A stretch of DNA of 7,563 nucleotides from an uncultured Clostridia bacterium (GTDB lineage Bacteria; Bacillota; Clostridia; Oscillospirales; CAG-272), in NCBI GenBank assembly GCA_947304475.1, contig CAMZBE010000063.1, positions 1-7,563 on the forward strand, in the 5' to 3' direction. Under the pieces are notes generated by a model. That model worked only from the letters and a program-made list of their open reading frames with translations, did no database searches and had not been told where the DNA came from. The translations under genes and the position numbers were made by a program. Position 1 is the first letter of the stretch. The number at the start of each line of letters is the position of its first letter. This document shows positions 5,886-7,563 of this stretch, piece by piece.

Positions 5886-7322
5886 ATGGAACCGAAAACC
5901 ACCGGCGCCGACGCGGGACAAAAACCGCCCGTCCCGGGGGCGTCGCGCCCCCGCGCGCGCAAACTGAATATGGTAAGCGGCCCCCTGTTTCCGGGGGTTT
6001 TCGCCTTTGCGCTCCCGGTCGTTCTGACCGGGCTTCTCTCGCTCTTCTACAACGCCGCCGACCTGGTCGTTCTCGGTCGGTTCGTCGAGGACGGAGATCA
6101 CGCGATCTCCGCCGTGGGCTGCACCGGATCGCTGATTAATCTGCTGGTCGGTCTGTTCCTCGGTCTGTCGGTCGGATCGAGCGTTACCATCGCGATCGCG
6201 CTCGGAGCGCGCGACGAACGCGAGGCGTCGGCGCTCACGCACACGGCGATCGCCGTTTCTGCGATCCTCGGCGTCGCGGTCGGGGCGGTCGGGTTTATCT
6301 TCGCGCCGACCTTTCTCTCCTGGATGAACTGCTCCGACACGCTGATCGACGACGCCTCGCTCTATCTCCGCATCTATTTCTGCGGGACGCCCGCCAACAT
6401 GGTCTACAACTTCGGCGCGGCGATCCTGCGCACCTCGGGCGACGCGCGCCGTCCGCTCTTTATCCTCGGCGGCGCGGGGCTGGTCAACGTAGGTTTGAAC
6501 CTTCTGCTCGTGATCGGGTTCTCCATGTCGGTCGCCGGCGTCGCGACCGCCACGATTGTCAGCCAGTATCTTTCCGCCGTCGCCGCGCTCTTCTTCCTCT
6601 CCCGGCTGAACAACGCCTGCCGCCTGTCGCTTCGCAAACTCTCCCTGAAAAAGAACCAACTGCTCCGCATCCTGCGGCACGGCGTCCCTGCGGGGATCCA
6701 ATCCAGTCTGTTCTCCTTCTCGAACGTGCTGATCCAGTCGACCATCAACTCCTTCGGCGACGTCGTGATCGCCGGCTCGACCGCCGCGGCAAGTCTCGAG
6801 GGCTTCGGATGGACGGCGATCAACGCCCCTGACGCGGCGAGCATGGCGTTCGTCGGGCAGAATTACGGGGCGAAGAACCTGCGCCGGATCGGGCGGGCGG
6901 TGTTGGTATGCCTCGTCTACGTTCTGCTCTTCTGGGCGGCGGTCGACGGCGCGATCCTTCTGTTCCGCGAGCCGCTGGTCAAACTCTATCTCCCCGACTC
7001 GCCCGAATCGATGCAGGTGGCGTTCTCCCGCCTGACGCTGGTGGTCGGGACCTACTTCCTCTGCGGATTTATGGGCGTGATCTCGAGCGCGATCCGCGGC
7101 ATGGGCGCCTCGCTTCTCCCCACCGCCGTCGCGATCGGCGGCATCTGCGGTCTGCGCATCCTCTGGATCGTCTTCGTCGTGCCGCACTCCCCGACGCTCC
7201 GGACGCTGATGACATCCTATCCCGTCTCGTGGGCGATCACGCTCGCCGTGGATATCGTGATCTTTCTGGTCCTGTTCCGGAAACGCAAACGGGAAATCGA
7301 AAAGGCGTCTCCCCCCGCATAA
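5886..7322 (+). CDS. MATE family efflux transporter
   Basis: This is a 478-residue membrane protein of the multidrug and toxin extrusion family, typically a Na+ or H+ antiporter of organic, often cationic, compounds. About twelve hydrophobic segments are visible from residue 36 to 465, in two related halves. Family signatures include FALPVVLTGLLSLFYNAADL (41-60), AAILRTSGDARRP (178-190), FVGQNYGAKN (322-331) and SSAIRGMGASLLP (400-412). The AAILRTSGDARRP and SSAIRGMGASLLP motifs mark equivalent places in the two halves. The N-terminal 28 residues are Pro/Arg-rich and not conserved in the family. ATG 5886 is kept because AAAGG (5873-5877) precedes it, while the inner ATG at 5970 has no such site. 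The C-terminal tail is short and basic (RKRKREIEK). It is last in the operon, 22 bases after gpsA. The substrate cannot be told from sequence; the neighbours suggest housekeeping co-transcription rather than a resistance island. Confidence 0.93.
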   Translation: MEPKTTGADAGQKPPVPGASRPRARKLNMVSGPLFPGVFAFALPVVLTGLLSLFYNAADLVVLGRFVEDGDHAISAVGCTGSLINLLVGLFLGLSVGSSVTIAIALGARDEREASALTHTAIAVSAILGVAVGAVGFIFAPTFLSWMNCSDTLIDDASLYLRIYFCGTPANMVYNFGAAILRTSGDARRPLFILGGAGLVNVGLNLLLVIGFSMSVAGVATATIVSQYLSAVAALFFLSRLNNACRLSLRKLSLKKNQLLRILRHGVPAGIQSSLFSFSNVLIQSTINSFGDVVIAGSTAAASLEGFGWTAINAPDAASMAFVGQNYGAKNLRRIGRAVLVCLVYVLLFWAAVDGAILLFREPLVKLYLPDSPESMQVAFSRLTLVVGTYFLCGFMGVISSAIRGMGASLLPTAVAIGGICGLRILWIVFVVPHSPTLRTLMTSYPVSWAITLAVDIVIFLVLFRKRKREIEKASPPA

Positions 7323-7325
7323 ATC

Positions 7326-7355
7326 ATACCGCCCGTGCTTTTACACGGGCGGTAT
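7326..7355 (+). terminator. Strong hairpin after the operon; likely transcript end
   Basis: The arms ATACCGCCCGTG and CACGGGCGGTAT form a perfect 12-bp stem around CTTTTA, three bases past the MATE stop codon. It is followed by ATCATATTT rather than a clean T-tract. It may therefore act as an imperfect terminator or as a 3'-end stabiliser, together with the hairpins that follow. Confidence 0.55.
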
Positions 7356-7378
7356 ATCATATTTCGCAGAAACATATC

Positions 7379-7400
7379 ATAGTCGCCGCAAGGCGGCTAT
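7379..7400. other. Hairpin with GCAA tetraloop
   Basis: ATAGTCGCC pairs with GGCGGCTAT through nine positions, one of them a G-T pair, closing on GCAA. GCAA is a GNRA-type tetraloop in RNA. This is the third hairpin of the array. Confidence 0.6.
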
Positions 7401-7403
7401 ATC

Positions 7404-7441
7404 ATACGGAGCGCCGCAAGCGGCGCTCCGTATCTCATTTT
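7404..7441 (+). terminator. Longest array hairpin followed by TTTT
   Basis: ATACGGAGCGCCG and CGGCGCTCCGTAT form a perfect 13-bp stem around CAAG (7404-7433). A run of four T follows at 7438-7441. This is the best intrinsic terminator candidate for the operon, although the T-run is short and starts four bases after the stem. Confidence 0.5.
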
Positions 7442-7483
7442 CGCCCGGGGGGCGGTCTTGATTTTTCCCTTTCCCGCCTTGCG

Positions 7484-7563
7484 TTACGACGCTTCCCGTT
7501 CCCCGTTTCCCGGGGCGGGCAGCGCGGGCGGAAGGGCGGGTTCGAGCACAGGCAGCGGCGTCT
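7484..7563 (-). CDS. Possible C-terminal end of a convergent gene (5' partial)
   Basis: The minus strand from the right edge reads 25 codons and then TAA (7486-7484). The peptide is Pro/Ala-rich (LEPALPPALPAPGNG). The codons end mostly in G or C, like the confirmed genes, whereas the other two minus frames give Arg-rich or hairpin-crossing products. No family can be recognised from so short a tail. If real, the hairpin array lies between two converging genes. Confidence 0.4.
   Translation of the reverse strand, partial: TPLPVLEPALPPALPAPGNGEREAS

Larger units (their letters stand above)
7321..7438. repeat. Hairpin array with conserved ATATCATA linkers
   Basis: ATATCATA occurs exactly at 7354-7361, 7374-7381 and 7399-7406. 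A one-mismatch copy (AAATCATA) is at 7321-7328, and a degraded copy (TATCTCAT) is at 7431-7438. Each interval between linkers is a palindrome, but the palindromes share no sequence: 7326-7355 (12 bp), 7362-7372 (weak, 4 bp), 7379-7400 (9 bp with one G-T pair) and 7404-7433 (13 bp). The AT or ATA at each linker edge also forms the base of the neighbouring stem. The layout differs from CRISPR in having very short repeats and self-complementary spacers. The first linker begins inside the transporter's stop codon. It resembles a dispersed intergenic repeat family of gut Clostridia that I recall but cannot verify here. Confidence 0.75.

Noticed and set aside
5823..7187. Minus-strand frame of 454 codons opposite the transporter.
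   Set aside because: It is dominated by Asp, Arg, Glu and Gln, as expected for the complement of hydrophobic codons. It has no domain, and the plus-strand MATE protein explains the region fully.
7321..7438. A CRISPR array.
   Set aside because: The repeated unit is only eight bases. The intervals are unequal and self-complementary, and no cas gene is present.
7501..7515. A CCCCG / CGGGG hairpin near the right edge.
   Set aside because: It has a five-base stem, no T-tract on either side, and lies inside the putative convergent coding tail. It is likely a by-product of high GC.

Overview
The window looks like a piece of a GC-rich chromosome from a Bacillota/Clostridia bacterium, probably an uncultured gut-type lineage. 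This is inference. It rests on strong AAAGGAG-type ribosome binding sites, textbook vegetative promoters in short AT-rich gaps, a GpsA of the GCGRWG / SHN type that I associate with Clostridia, and a MATE transporter of the form common in that class. No phage, plasmid, insertion sequence, CRISPR, tRNA or rRNA was seen.

Left half (minus strand). A Mg-chelatase-like AAA+ ATPase of the ComM/YifB family (2149-3693) is followed, after a 321-base gap, by an ECF sigma factor gene (1-1827) that runs off the left edge. The sigma factor carries more than 400 extra C-terminal residues: a helical stretch with one TPR-like motif, then beta-rich segments. The gap holds three palindromes behind comM, a possible -10 box, and a leader of about 160 bases with two small hairpins.

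Middle. A 191-base divergent promoter region (3694-3884) carries a good promoter on each strand. The rightward one is a perfect TTGACA-17-TATAAT. An inverted repeat covers the -35 box of the comM promoter.

Right half (plus strand). Three tightly spaced genes form an apparent operon: a 3-dehydroquinate-synthase-like protein with GTG start (3885-4871), GpsA (4889-5863) and a 12-helix MATE exporter (5886-7322). The first protein keeps the overall fold signatures of AroB but has lost all three metal ligands and most substrate-binding residues, so it is unlikely to make dehydroquinate. GpsA makes sn-glycerol 3-phosphate for phospholipids. The exporter's substrate is unknown, and I cannot name a shared pathway from sequence alone.

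Right edge. After the operon lies an array of consecutive hairpins with unrelated arms, joined by a nearly invariant ATATCATA linker (7321-7438). It probably also serves as the operon's terminator. The last 80 bases may hold the C-terminal end of a convergent minus-strand gene.

The most interesting items are the dehydroquinate synthase-like pseudoenzyme candidate, the hairpin array with conserved linkers, and the sigma factor with a built-in putative sensor region.
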